Below are positions 11,447 through 23,865 of a stretch of DNA of 64,000 bases, piece after piece. The DNA lies in contig NC_060892.1 of NCBI RefSeq assembly GCF_014805685.1, positions 4,615,490 to 4,679,489 of the forward strand, given 5' to 3'. Position 1 is the first letter of the stretch. Each line of letters begins with the position of its first letter. Source of the stretch: Silurus meridionalis. Its lineage: Eukaryota > Chordata > Actinopteri > Siluriformes > Siluridae. The position numbers and the translations under genes are program-made. Below the pieces are notes generated by a model. The model saw nothing but the letters and a program-made list of their open reading frames with translations. It had not been told where the DNA came from and ran no database searches.

Positions 11447-13390
11447 GAGAATGTTTAAACGGCAGAGCATTCGGATTGGTGTCCAACAGGAAGATACTGA
11501 CTGTGCTGTGAAAGGAGCCGTGTGTAGTTTTTTCTTATTTCCAAAAAAGCCTTATCGTTGTTGTAACTATACAAAATGAACATTGTTGTATTATTATTAT
11601 TATTATTATCAAAATTAACACAATTTCATTGAGTCGATCCGTTTAGTTTTTGTAACAGATACAGATACCGTCTCGTTTTTTTTTTTTTCTTTTTTTTCTT
11701 TAATAGGAGGAGAAAAATGAGCTGGTTTTGTTCATATTATGTTAAAAGACATTCTATTTTTTCACTATAGAAACGTGGAATGTGGTTGTGCGTGTGTGTT
11801 TGCGTGCACACACACACACACACTCACATACATGGTATATTTAAATGCAAAATACAAAGATGTATCCAAATCTTAGTATGGGTAGTATATTTCCTGTATT
11901 TTTTATTTCACTCACGAACATGTATACGTTTGTACGTTTCATTTTCATCCTGATTTGGAGAAATGCCGCTTGGCCTCATTCTTTATCGCTCACATAAGGT
12001 ATGAATTCATAGGTTTGATTTTTCATTCTTATTATCATTAGTAGTGTATAGTATGAGGTAGATACATTTTTTTTTTTTACGTAGAATTTTTTAACATCGA
12101 CTTTTTTTGTTTTGTTTTTCAAAATGTTTTAACATACATGAACTGTACGTAATGTTTTATCTTCCTTGTGAAAAATTCATTTTTACTTTTCTTTTTTATT
12201 ATTCATTTTACTTTTTTTGTTTTTTACTTTGAAATCACAAAACTGATCATCGGCTTGTTATGTATAAACAATGATCCTGAATATGACTTGTAAATAAACA
12301 AATCTAGATGATATGTATTTGTATAATTTGACCCACACGTTTTCTGTCTGAACAATTCTGAATTTCAAAATGGAAAAAAAAAAAAAAAAAAAACAATCTA
12401 TCCAGATTTCTCTGAGGAACTTGGTGTTGTAAGAACAACATTCTCCATCTCTGATCCCACTTACTTTCACTGTTTTTTGCCAAATGAGCTCTGAGTGTCC
12501 ACCCCAGCGATTTCAACAATTCACTCTATTTTTTTTCCTCATATGTAAGTGCTTGAAGCCGCTATTACATTGCATTTAACACTTTTCTTTTAACCTTTTG
12601 AATCAAATAAATTGTTAAGATAATGAACCTGGGAAGAGCTGGTGTGCTTGGTTTGTACGCTTGAACATCAAGACATAATGGAGTGTCTGCACAAATTTGC
12701 TTAGAACCAATTCACTGGTGTGTTGAATCATGTCACAGCCGGTGCGTTGGGTTTAGCAGGACTTGTCTCTCAGCACTGCCCATTTTCTTCATTCTTTTTT
12801 TTTTTTTTATCCACCTCAGGCTGATTTACTGATCCTTCAGTCTGTATACATGCATACTACATCATTTTTTTACTCCCAGAAATCGTTTTCTTGCTAAAGT
12901 TTGGAAAGGAGAGAGAATTCTAGAATCTGGACAGAATTCCAATGCTGCCTTGGGAACCGGAGTTTGACTCGTTTCTCCACGAGTCGCTCTTCTACGCGTT
13001 TGGACGCACCGATCTCTGAGACTCCGAATAAACCTGGCAGACATCTTGGAGGCGTATCGAACGTTAGGACTTTTTCATCGAGTATTCGGATCCCTGATCT
13101 CTGAGACATCTGACCTGATACGTCAGATTGATTAGGGAAAAGTGCTAAGGAAAAGTAAACTACACGTGGAAAAGTGAGCTTATTGACACAAAAAAAAAAG
13201 AAGAAAAGCCAAAATTCTGAAGTGATTGAAAAAAAATATGTTTGTCTTTGTACGAAAGCCAAGTGATACTGCTTTCAAACTGTTACTTCTAACGGAATAC
13301 AATAATTGGTTTAAAAACCACTGTGTATGTAGATATGTTGACTTTGTATTAAAGAAATGTTGTCTGAATCTCTGTTTTTGTTGCTTTTTT
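10097..13390 (+). other. ptprs: Probable ptprs 3' untranslated region
   Basis: After the stop there is about 3.3 kb of mostly non-repetitive sequence with no supported ORF. AATAAA hexamers near 12292 and 12606 and an ATTAAA near 13350 followed by T/GT-rich sequence are candidate poly(A) signals. It contains a (GT)n run, A/T homopolymers around 12376 and 12797, and many poly-T runs from 11670 to 12230. The true end is inferred and could be any of these signals. Confidence 0.5.
11379..11443 (+). repeat. (GT)n microsatellite in ptprs 3' UTR
   Basis: An almost uninterrupted GT dinucleotide run of about 64 bases. It produces artefactual Cys-Val ORFs in two frames. Confidence 0.95.
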
Positions 13391-14600
13391 TTGCCCTTGA
13401 CATCAGACATTTTGCTGTTGAATACAAATCAACTGCCAGCATTTATTGGCGTATTCAAGTCTGATATTCAATTATACAAATTCTAATTTTATTTGTCACC
13501 TACACATTCATACAGAGTACGACATGTAGTGAAATGCATTTTAATGACTGTAAACATGTAAACATGAAAAATAGAAATAAAATATAAGGATATAAGGTGC
13601 ATGAAAAATACTGACAGAAGTACAGATTAAAATAATCCTGTGTTGTACATTAGTTTTTGTGTTAGTTTTATTACTTTTTGCATTTAAAAAAAAGAAAAAT
13701 CCAAACGTCCAACTCACTCCTAGGGAAACTATTTAACTTGTAATTCGAACTTTATTATAACTTACATTTTTTACTAGTTTTAATGATAAAAAATTAAATG
13801 TGATGAAGTAGCTACACTGCAATTTACTTAAATGAGGAAAATCACCTATGATGTCATTCACGAGACAAAATAAAACATACGCTGGCTGTCAAAACTTTGG
13901 GAACACCTAGTCTTTTATTGTTTTTTTTGACACATGCATGTTCCTTTTGTTTATATGCAATAAACTAGGTCATTTAATGCTATACAGTTTTTCACCAACC
14001 TGTCACTTTAGGCAATAACTGTATGATAACTGGATAAAATTTTAGTATTATCTTCTCAAGGGACAATCGTAAAAAAAATTTAAATTGGATATATTTTAGA
14101 GTAGTCAATATGCAGCTTGTATAGCAGTACAGATTTACTCTCCTATCATACGGTATAATGTAATCAATTTTTTTTTTTTTTAATTTAAAGAAAACAATTT
14201 CACACATTAAACATATAATTATTATGCTATTACATTTGGGTAAAGGGGAAAATTGTGTAGGATGAATTGCACTACTACTGACTCTCTCATCTCTCAACAC
14301 ATACCAGAGAGCTAACGTTAGGTCCTGAACCCTCACATGTTCACGTTGATTGTAAGCAGAAACAACTTGGGATTGTAGAGGCAAGAAAACATAAATAGCG
14401 ACTTAGTCTCAAACTAGATATATTTGAATAAAACCATGTAACTTAATATATTACATTACAGGCTACAATACTATACTGGTGAATTGAATTTCAGTGATAA
14501 ATAAGAGAGTCGACAGCATACAGCCGCCCTGTATTCAGACTGGCAGCTCATTCTGAGTGCTTTTTTGATCTAAACTGTGTTTAGGCAAGATTCATACTTG
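13391..14600. other. Intergenic, A/T rich, with a Tc1-like fragment at 13880-13985
   Basis: No supported gene. The fragment ggctgtcaaaactttgggaa followed by gacacatgcatgttcctttt resembles the left end of the Tc1-like remnant at 23033. A second MITE fragment (ataacctccactcttttggg) follows at 14600-14685. Confidence 0.5.
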
Positions 14601-14759
14601 CTTTTTGAACATCAAATTCCAGCATTTAGTCTCAATTGCTATTATAATAACCTCCACTCTTTTGGGAAGATGTAGGGATTAGCTTTTTTTTTTGTTTGTA
14701 CTTTTTACTTTTTTTACTTAATTAGTACTAACTATACTTTTTTACTCAATGTAAAGTAA

Positions 14760-16270
14760 AGAAGGTTGGGCTCTGACATGTACTTAAGTAAAAAGTAGCC
14801 ATTATTACTACCTGTTTTAGTGTCATGCTGGTAACTGGCGTCACGTCATTAATATCAGGGCTGTCAATCGATTAAAATATTTAATCGCAACTTAATCGCA
14901 CATTTGTATCTGTTCTAAATGTACCATAAATTAATAAATTAATAAAATAAATATGGATGCTTTATGCAATTGTATGTTTATTATTAGTGAAACCAAATTC
15001 AGCATAGAGCATGAAGACAAAATAATCTTGTAAATGTTTTAAATTATGGTTGTTTAAATTATGTAAATCATTAGGACACCAAATGGGTTAACGTTTGCTA
15101 TGTTTCCACACGGACGGTTAACGGGGTGATACCGGACAAACTGTACCTCTTCTAACTTTCATACGGACAGAGGTGGGAAGTAACGAAGTACAAACACCTT
15201 GTTACTGTACTTAAGTAGATATTTCTGGCATCAGTACTTCACTATTTACTTACTTTTTACTTTTTACTTTCAGTCATTACATTTTTATACAAATACTTTT
15301 TACTTCTTACATTTTTAAAACAGGCTCGTTCCTTTAGTTTTATTCCAATATTTTGGTGAAATGTCAATATTTTTCTTCTCATTGTGCACCAATTTCAGCC
15401 CATCAACATATTTCCTGTAATTGCACGGCTTTTTCAATCTACCACTGGCTCTCACACACCACAGATGAAATCTAGTTTACAAAGCGAACAACATGCAAGA
15501 CAGAAGGCAACAAGAAGTCGGGGGGTAACATGGATGAGACAGACGGAGTCAGTGATGTAAACATGACTGAGAACAGAGACATTACTGATCACCTTATCAT
15601 CATGTATCTATGGATGTTCAGCCTGGATACGTTTATTAGGTAACAAAATGTGACATTGGTTTTGTATTAGTCTTTATATAAAGGCTGTCAAAATTCAAAC
15701 ACAAATTCATTTTAACGGCACAAAAATGTATTAACACGTGATTAATGTAGAGCGCATTCTGACCATTTTTATAAAAAAAATATAAATACATAAAGAAATA
15801 ACTAAATATAAAAGAGCCGAAATTAAAACCTTCAGCACATCAAACATTTATTCACTATGTCCTTTTAGATATAAAATAAATAAACAAACTCTAACGAAAA
15901 ATATTTGTAATTAAAAATTATTTTTCCTCATAAACCAACTGTTTTTGAATCTTTTTTTTCTTTACCTTACAGATGAGAGCAAAACATCATTCAAATCCAT
16001 AAAGGATCTACTTTTATTTGTGTACACTCAGAACAACAAAACGCTGTGCTTTTGTAAAATAAAGAAAACAGACAGGGGGCGCTCTCTGCTGTCTCTGTCA
16101 TCTCCCTTCACAAACGCATAAATAAAACAACCTGAAACTCAGTGAATACTTGCCTCACAGACATAATAAATATAAGTATAGAAAACTTAAAATGTTTTTT
16201 ACATAAACCAGTTCACATCGAAAGCAAATATTCTCTGATTGTGTAATCCGTATCATTCGAGTTTTCTATA
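14760..16270. mobile_element. Composite dispersed repeat (copy 1)
   Basis: Starts gggctctgacatgtacttaa and contains attaaaatatttaatcgcaa, an internal cagaggtgggaagtaacgaa terminus near 15170, and a gcgctctctgctgtctctgt stretch. All recur, partly in opposite orientation, in 28364-29692. The cagaggtgggaagtaacg end resembles hAT-type termini common in fish; the exact family is uncertain. Confidence 0.5.
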
Positions 16271-16288
16271 CATACATTTATTTATAGC

Positions 16289-16546
16289 AGTCCACTCAAG
16301 ATCTTCAGCTTCAACCCATGTAAAGTATATCTTCATGGAGCTGGCTTTGTGCACAGGGGCATAGTCATGCTGGTAAAGGTTTGGGTCTCCTAATCTTAAT
16401 CTTCAAGTGAAGGGACATTTTTATGTTACTGCATCCAAAGACATTTTATACAATTGTGTGTCTCCAACTTTGTGTTTACAGTTTAAGGTAAAAACTACAT
16501 ATACTCAAAAAGGTCAAGTGTCCCAATCCATTTATTCATATAGTGT
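16289..16546 (-). mobile_element. Tc1-like MITE copy (reverse)
   Basis: Contains the reverse-oriented markers gagctggctttgtgcacagg and tgcatccaaagaca, and the terminus ttattcatatagtgtat. Confidence 0.6.
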
Positions 16547-16808
16547 ATATCCCACACACTGATAGGTGCCACTCTTAAGAGTATTCATGTTATGGCTACT
16601 TTGCAATAGGAATCGTTGAATGCATTACAGACACATTGGACACATTGTCTGCACCTGTTGCCTTTTATGGGAAATGTGTTCAGTTTAATTTGTACTTTTG
16701 AAATGACAAAGATCTTGCCTAATGAGTCGTTATAAAAATAACCCAATTTGGTTTAACAACTACAAAAGACCAGCAGTCTGTTGCCATTCTTTCCTTAGCA
16801 TTTCTGCC

Positions 16809-17069
16809 CCAATAAACTTTCTTTCAGCTTCTCCCATTAGGGGTTACCACAGCGGATCATCCGTATTCATGATCCGCATGTTTGATTTGGCACATGTTTT
16901 TACGCTGGATGCCCTTCTAATGCAACCCTCCCCATTTATCTGGGCTTGGGACCGGCACTAAGAGTGCACTGGCTTGTGCAACCCTAATGGCTGGGGTTGG
17001 TTCCCTGACCGGGAATCGAACCTGGGCCGCGGTGAGAGCGCCGCATCCTAACCACTAGACCACCAGGGA
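16809..17069 (-). mobile_element. tRNA-Glu-derived SINE with RTE-like tail (copy A)
   Basis: On the - strand the head (17069-17001) is a tRNA-Glu(CUC)-like sequence starting tccctggtggtctagtggtt with A and B boxes, but about three bases are missing from the anticodon arm. The body leads to the tail cgctgtggtaacccctaatg and gaaagaaag. A target-site duplication agcatttctgcc occurs at 16797-16808 and 17069-17080, extendable by a mismatched caat. Confidence 0.85.
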
Positions 17070-17159
17070 GCATTTCTGCCACAATGGCCCTCTTTAAGTG
17101 CTTATTGTAGTTCCCATTTTGACCAGAAGGTAGCTCTAAATTCAATGGGCACAGGGATG

Positions 17160-17300
17160 TCGGCTTAGCTTAGTGGTTAAGGCATTGCTCTTTCATGTCA
17201 TGAGTTCAAATGCCAGCCACATCAAGCTGCCACTCATGGGCTCAGATGTACGAATTAGATAAACGTAAGTTGCTTTGTATAAGGGCAAATGGTATAGTTT
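17160..17300 (+). mobile_element. tRNA-derived SINE remnant
   Basis: An A-box-like tagcttagtggttaaggcat and B-box-like gagttcaaatgcc are followed by the catcaagctgccactcatgg body. It belongs to the same broad family as the elements at 60739, 36503 and 27123 (reverse). Confidence 0.55.
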
Positions 17301-17329
17301 AAGATAATAGTGTTCATCACTCACAAACT

Positions 17330-19190
17330 ATGAATGAATATTTCAGCGGAATTTAAAATGTCTGGTTAACATGATTAACATTTGTTTCCCATTTGCTGAT
17401 AAAAGACCGGGCTCTGTGGACAAGCCGTCTTTAGATGAGAAAAGAAAGACAGGAAAAAAAATGATCACCAGCTGAATCACTCAAAAAAGATGTTTCGTTA
17501 TTTTGCGTTGTGATCAAATGTACGTTTCATCTAGACAGAAGGATATAATAAAACCATTCGTTTTTTTAGCCACGGGCTTCGAAAAACAGCTATAATGAAA
17601 TCTGGCACCTTGACAGAACAATCTTAGCTGTGTCAAAATTTCACTCGGGGTAGGAATTGATGGCATCTTCATTACACTACACACAAACACTCACACACAT
17701 TCACACACACACACCTCCCACTCACTCTGCCTTCGCTCTGATTTTCCTAAATGCTTTGGACACATTGGTTGCACGTTTCATCTTCTGATTTTGTCTTATA
17801 TAACCGGGAATCAGCCAACAGCATGCAGTCTCCTCATGGAGACTAAATCAGAATTTTCATATTTACTTTCACGTGCATCGAAATTGCTTGTGGATCCAGT
17901 CTAATCAGCGTGTCGATACACAATAGCCGGGATTAAAATGCCCGTGAGGATGAAACCCACACCTGTCACTGTTTATGTTATTGCCTATCACATGGCCCAT
18001 TAGTTTAGACTAGAGAGCACAAAGGCCAGTTAAATTTATTGCCAGTAGCTAAAGCCTCCAGGTTTTCGCCCACGTTAATTAAAATCACAGCATCCTCATA
18101 TTACGCTGGGAGTAATTCTGTTCTGTTCTCTGTTAGTGTGATATTAAAAACCAAATGTCTGTTCTCTTGCTTTCACTAGGAACACTACACGAGCTAATAT
18201 TACTTCCCAGTCAGTAAGCTCAGTGTGAAGCTGTCCAAATGCCAGGGGCCCTGCTGCTCGCGCTCAACCCATCACCTGTTGCTATTTACGCTCCTGTCTC
18301 CCCTGGGCTGAGCACATGGCACTAGCATTCTGCTAATCACACCCTCCATCCAGCACATCCTCTTTGACTAAAGAGGCAGAAGAGGGGGGAAAAAAACAGA
18401 GTTGCTCATTTATTAGTGGGGAAAGGCAAGGCGAAGCAGGAGGATGTGGGCTTAATTATGATCGGAGGCAGGCGCTAGCTCATTAGCGCTTGGCTAAGCA
18501 GGACATCAAAGTGGAGTTTGTGACAGAGCACCCAAAAGCCATGGAAATTTGTAATAAATGGCAGAGCAATCCATGTGATTATCTGCAGTCTGTGGTGGAG
18601 CTTGAGTGCAACTAAAAATCAAGGCTATTTGGAAAAAAATTGTGGGTAGTCTCGAGGGCATGCGTGTGAGGCATGGTGTCTTAGCTTTAGAAAAGCTTCT
18701 TCATACCAAGGAGATTCTGAAGGAACCACAGCCTGCTTAATACGTATGGAACCTAATGGTTTTCATTCATTTGGTTTCTATCAGTATTTAAAGGATTTAG
18801 GGATTTATTGTCCAGGATATAAACAGTTGTAAGAATGAATTTGTTTCAACCAGAGTGCTGCTGAATTCTTCAGTCTGATTGTTCAGAATATGTTCTATAA
18901 TAGCAACTAGTGCAGCTGCTTGTTTCCATAGTAACTGGGATTTGTGTTTGACGCATCATATATAAACTGATCTTCAGTTTTAATTGTATAACAGTTTTAA
19001 CAATGGACATTGTCCCAAAGTATCTTAACAAATATAAATTGATTACAACGATACAGTTTCAGATTCGGATATTAGTCCCTATACGTTGATCACTAATGAG
19101 TAAACCATTGGTTATGGGGGTGAGGCAAAAACTCACTTAGATGATATGAGGAGGAAGGGAACCCATCCTCATCTGGGTGACAATCATTGG
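17330..19190. other. Intergenic high-complexity block, candidate conserved non-coding DNA
   Basis: No coding signal or recognised repeat. The section 17780-18660 is balanced in composition and rich in homeodomain-type cores (ttaattatgat, agctcattagcgc, tgattatctgc). Confidence 0.4.
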
Positions 19191-19204
19191 GGAAAAAAAT
19201 TGCT

Positions 19205-19640
19205 TTACTGCTCAGTCCTCCATCCTCTACCAGTGCACCATACTCCCTCCATTTTTTACCACTGCACCATGATTTCTCCATCCTCCACCACTGTTTCACT
19301 GGTCTCTCCATCCTCTACCACTGCATTACACTCCCTCATCCACTACCACAGAGCCAAGCTACCTCCATACTCTATTTCTGCTCCATTGATCGCTCCCACC
19401 TTCCTCTACCACCAGTCAGTCCATCTTCTATCACTGTTTTCTTGATTGCTCCCTCAATTTAACCATTGCTTTTCTGGTCCCTCTGTCCTTCACCACTGTA
19501 CCACCCTCTCTCCATCCTCTACCACTGCTTTACTGACCCATCCATCTTCTCTCACTGCACCATGATACTTCCATCTTCTCCCACTGCACTATGATCTCTC
19601 TATCCTCCACTTCTGCTTGAGTGGTTCCACAATTTCTTAG
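19205..19640 (+). repeat. Degenerate minisatellite ('ctccatcctctaccactgca' unit)
   Basis: About a dozen irregular copies of a roughly 30-base unit (ctccatcctctaccactgca followed by ccatgatctct or variants). Ser/Pro/Leu ORFs through it are artefacts. Confidence 0.8.
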
Positions 19641-21202
19641 GGTATAAGTAAGGCATGCTTTAAGCATCTGCCAAATGCAATAAAAGTAAATGTGCATAAA
19701 GTGATTGCCAGGTTTCAGTTATCGCAACCATGTGATAGCCTTCCATTAGAATGATTTCAATGTGTTCGACTTTAAAGGAAGGCATTCTTTAAAGCTGTTT
19801 AAAAGTGATAGTATCATTTTAAAAACATTATAAAAAGGTATTCCTTTCCTCTGTGAACAAAGACTTTTGGAACATCCCAGATGGTAGTGTGAAGCTGAAT
19901 TCATTTTATAATCTATAAAAACATGCTTGTACTAGTTATTAATTGTAAAAAAAAAAAAAAAAAAAAACATTTAAAAATGTACCAGGGTTTGTTTGGAAAT
20001 CTAAAATAAAGCATAATGAAATCCATTTTTTAAAGCCACTTTGAATGGGACTGGCTTTTGGAACTTTGTTAGCAAACCTAAATAGCGATAGCTTCATGTT
20101 TCTTTTTCCAAAAGTATATAAAACAAGGAAAAATAAAGCCCCAGAGTCTAATATGTTCTGAACATTTTCAACCCCCCTTTATGCCTCAAATGAGCTTTCG
20201 GTTCACAATTAAAAATCTCTATCGCTTATGCAACCTCTGGAGATTTCTCAGAAGCTAATGTTAGCAATTTTGCATAGCCCTGAGCTTAGTGTGTTCGTGG
20301 GGTTCGGGGTGTAAATGAATCCGTACAGCAGTTGGCGCGCCACCATTTTCTGTCGTTGGATTCATGGGTATGGATTAGTGCAGCGGGTGGGTTCGCTTTC
20401 ACTAGGCCAAGAGAAAATCCACCAAAAGTTTGTCTCCTGTAACTGCATGTACTGGAGGTTTTTTTTGTGTTATTTTCTTTTACACAACAGCAATTGTTTT
20501 CGAGGAAATGTGTCTTTATTCTTCCATTGTCAGGACAGTGCTGTCAACCCTCTTCTGCATACACAGGAGTTTATAGGAGTCACAAGTATTTAGTCTTCGA
20601 TCTTGGACACTTGGATGGCTGTTTCATCACCAGGATTCAAACTCACACTCTCTGGGTGATGAACCATTTTTCTGTTGCACGGTGACATGTTTGGTACTAC
20701 TTTTAGTTCATGCACAAAGCTAAATTATTTAATCATTATTAATAATAAATGAAACCTCCACATAAACATCAAACCTTTCTCAAACTATGATATTGAAGTG
20801 AAAATTGGGACAGAATGATGCAATAATTCGGTTTGGAAGGAGAACGGGAAGGGAGGAAATGGCTTCCTCGGCGTGCTAGTGCAAGTCAGCGCTGCATATC
20901 CCATCCTCTGCGAAAGCGAGCGAGATCTCAGGTGTTTTATTCAGCAACGACTCGGATATTCTGAATAAAGTTATTAAGTCCTAGAGAGAATAAAAGCCCA
21001 AATCCTGTGATCATAACTAAAACCTGGTGAAATAAAGGAAACAATTAGCTCCTGTGTTCACCTGTATTGCTTTGTGTCTCTCTCTTTACCTCAATTCCTC
21101 TGTGATTCTCACTTTTTTTTTTTTTTTACTCTTAAGTGCTTGTCATTACTTTGTAATTGTTTGCATCCTGCAGAATTTCTAGTATAATTCTCAAATCCCC
21201 TA

Positions 21203-21259
<57 letters not shown>

Positions 21260-21744
21260 CTGTTTCAGGCACATAATTAACTGGAGCGTTATTTCTTATT
21301 CAAATGGATGTAATTATTCAGCCCCATGTGCTGTGAATAGAGAAGAGGCTCAGGCTCAGGTGTCGTAAATCTGTATGTCTCTGCTGCCCTCTTATGGTCA
21401 AAAGCTGAACCGCACCATCAAATCGCCCATAAAAAATGTTATTATATTTTAAACAATTATAAAACAAAATAAAATAAAAAAGTTTGTATTTCTTTTAAGG
21501 CAAACGGAATGTTATACAGAAAAGGCTTCATCCTGTTTTTTGTTGCAGTTTTGTTTACTGCAGTCATATCACTAATCTGAGTTCCATTGTAGGAAAAAGG
21601 TATTAATTTATACAGTTAAATAACTATTATAATATTACATTAGAACTATTATTATGCTAATTATAAATGAATCTACTTTCATTTAAGCAAATCTGAGGTG
21701 AATACATATGTTGCACAAGAAGTGTGCAGGATTTAAGGGTCAAT
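19641..21744. other. Intergenic, no recognised gene
   Basis: Mostly unique. It contains a poly-A run at 19949-19966, a (CT)n microsatellite at 21207-21254 and a higher-complexity stretch at 20820-21020 with no coding signal. Confidence 0.45.
21207..21254 (+). repeat. (CT)n microsatellite
   Basis: An uninterrupted CT run of about 48 bases. Confidence 0.95.
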
Positions 21745-21746
21745 CC

Positions 21747-22169
21747 TGTCAGGATTTTGCCCTTTTTTCTATTTTCTGTCTGTCATTGTTTTATTTCTCC
21801 ACCAGATGTCGCCAGTGTTTTGCTTTGCTTTGCACTAATTACCCATTGTCTCCACCTGTGTATTATTACCTGTGCTTATAAAGTTCCCCCTTTCTTGGCT
21901 TGGTTCCTAATGTTATGTGGCCTGCTGGTTTTTGTGGTGTTTTCTCATGTCTCCAGCCCCTTTTATTATTATTTTTAGTTCCCCTGTGTATGTTTTTTTA
22001 GTTTTTTTCTAGGTATTTCTGCTTTGAACTTTTCTGGACTTTTCTTTTTTTTCTATTTTATTTGACTTTCTAATAAAACAATAAAACTTTGAACAGCTGA
22101 ACATTGTCTCTGTGCTTAAGTTAACATGCCCCCCTGTAGTGCCATGATAGAGACCCTGTCTCTTACAAT
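21747..22169 (+). mobile_element. Possible solo LTR or similar repeat
   Basis: Starts tgtcaggattttgccc, carries cttataaag (TATA-like) and aataaaacaataaaac (poly-A signal-like) and ends near tgtctcttaca, which resembles LTR layout (TG...CA). I could not find a target-site duplication. Confidence 0.3.
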
Positions 22170-23032
22170 ATAAATACACTAATTTAAAAAATAAAAATTC
22201 TTAAATGTGCATTGTCTTTTTTTTGTTTTGAATTGTATAAAATAAGGATTGATGAAAATAAACAAATATGAATGTAGATTATTTGTAAAAGTTGTCTTCA
22301 GTGTCCATCTGCCAGTGTCCATTAATTTTCTTTTATGCCATTGCATATTGCAGCATGGGGAAATAGTCCACTGGTGCATGGACAACAATATGCACAGTCA
22401 GAGTGCATTATGGGAATAAACAAGAGAACAAATGTAGGGAATGAAGATGTTCACTCAATTTGGAGACCGCCACAACAAATATAATGTGCTATATATAGTA
22501 GCGATTTTGGTCACAGCTATTAATTTTCTTTAAACCTTGTGTTCAAAACAGTAAATTTTACATCCCTGTCGTTAATTACGTGATCCTCATTAACCCCAAA
22601 TATCAGCCATTTCTATATTATTTTCCTGACCTTTTCTTTGGTTTAAATGACTGCTGAAGCCATGTTCCTCAAAGAGCTCATAAATTTGTTAATAAAGAAT
22701 TATAGAGCCAATAATTCATTTCTCATACATAAATCACCATAAACTCTGCTGTTGCATATGTGAGCAGATGTGGACGTGATTACATTTACATTTATGGTAT
22801 TTGGCACACACCTTTGTCCAAAACAATTACCTGAATAATGTAAACAATGAACAGTCTAGAACAAACTACAGCTAAAAAATTTCAATTAAAAAATAGTTTT
22901 TTTTAACCTTTTGTCAGCAAAGAAAATCAATTGTTTTGCATTGAGGAACTGAATTTGTTGAAGCATTTCAAATCATGTTTTATAAGATTACAGATAGAAA
23001 CTCAATATCGTATGTATTTTGTCTCTACAGAA
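22170..23032. other. Intergenic, no recognised gene
   Basis: A/T-rich sequence. A short SINE-like segment (tacatttatggtatttggca) lies near 22783-22840. Nothing else is supported. Confidence 0.4.
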
Positions 23033-23790
23033 CCTGTCAAAAGTTTGAAAACACCAAGTCTTTAAAGATTTTCGAGACACAGGCATGTTCCTTTTTGTTT
23101 ATTAGCAAGAAAGGCAAAAACACAAGAATTGGACAGTGAATGACTGGAAGAAAGTTCTGTGGACAGATGAAACTAAATTTGATATTTTTTTTACTCTTTT
23201 TTATTTTTTTTAATTTTTACTCTTAGAGAACTTCTCTAATGTGTAGAACAGGAGACAAGATGTTAGCAGACTGCCTCACCCCCACAGTCAAAACTGGAGG
23301 TGGAAGCTTAATGGTTTGTGGTTGTTTTGGAGCAGGGAAGGTTGGACACTTATTCCAGGTGAAAGGAATCCTAAACCAACATGGCTCCCATTCCATACTT
23401 CAACACCATGCAATTCCGTCTGGACTGCGGCTCACTGGAACCGACTTCACCATACAGCAAGACAATGAGCCGAAGTGTACGTTTAAGATCTGTAAGTGTT
23501 ATTTAGTGAGTGACCAATCAGTGGAATGGTATCTATAATGGAGTGGCCTGCCCAATCACTGTACCTAAATCCTGTTATACTTCTCTGGGAAGAACTGGAT
23601 CGCAAGGTCAGCAAGAAAATCCAACTAGATAAGAAAACCATTAGCAAGTTTTGCAAGAGGCTCAACAAAAAAGTATTGTAGCTGAATGTTTGGAGAAACA
23701 AACTGTCCGAATGCCAAGAGTGTGTAAAGCTGTTAATCATGACAAGGACAGATTTTATAATGAAAATAAAATTCAACTTTTGAACTTTCG
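23033..23790 (+). pseudogene. Tc1/mariner transposase remnant
   Basis: The terminus-like cctgtcaaaagtttgaaaac is followed by fragments of Tc1-type DDE transposase: TGGGSLMVCGCFGAGKVGHL, then FTIQQDNEPKCTFKICK in the catalytic-core region (normally QQDN..KH), then a broken tail. Multiple frames and stops show an inactive copy. Only the middle and end of the protein remain. Confidence 0.7.
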
Positions 23791-23865
23791 AGAAAAAAGT
23801 TGTTCATGTATTTATTCATATTACTATTTGTGAGGCTGCCAATCATTTTAACACCATTTCTTGAA

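Noticed and set aside
11311..11579. Cys-Val repeat ORFs
   Set aside because: Translation of the (GT)n microsatellite.
13992..14384. 130-codon - strand ORF
   Set aside because: Lysine/phenylalanine-rich A/T sequence with no domain; intergenic.
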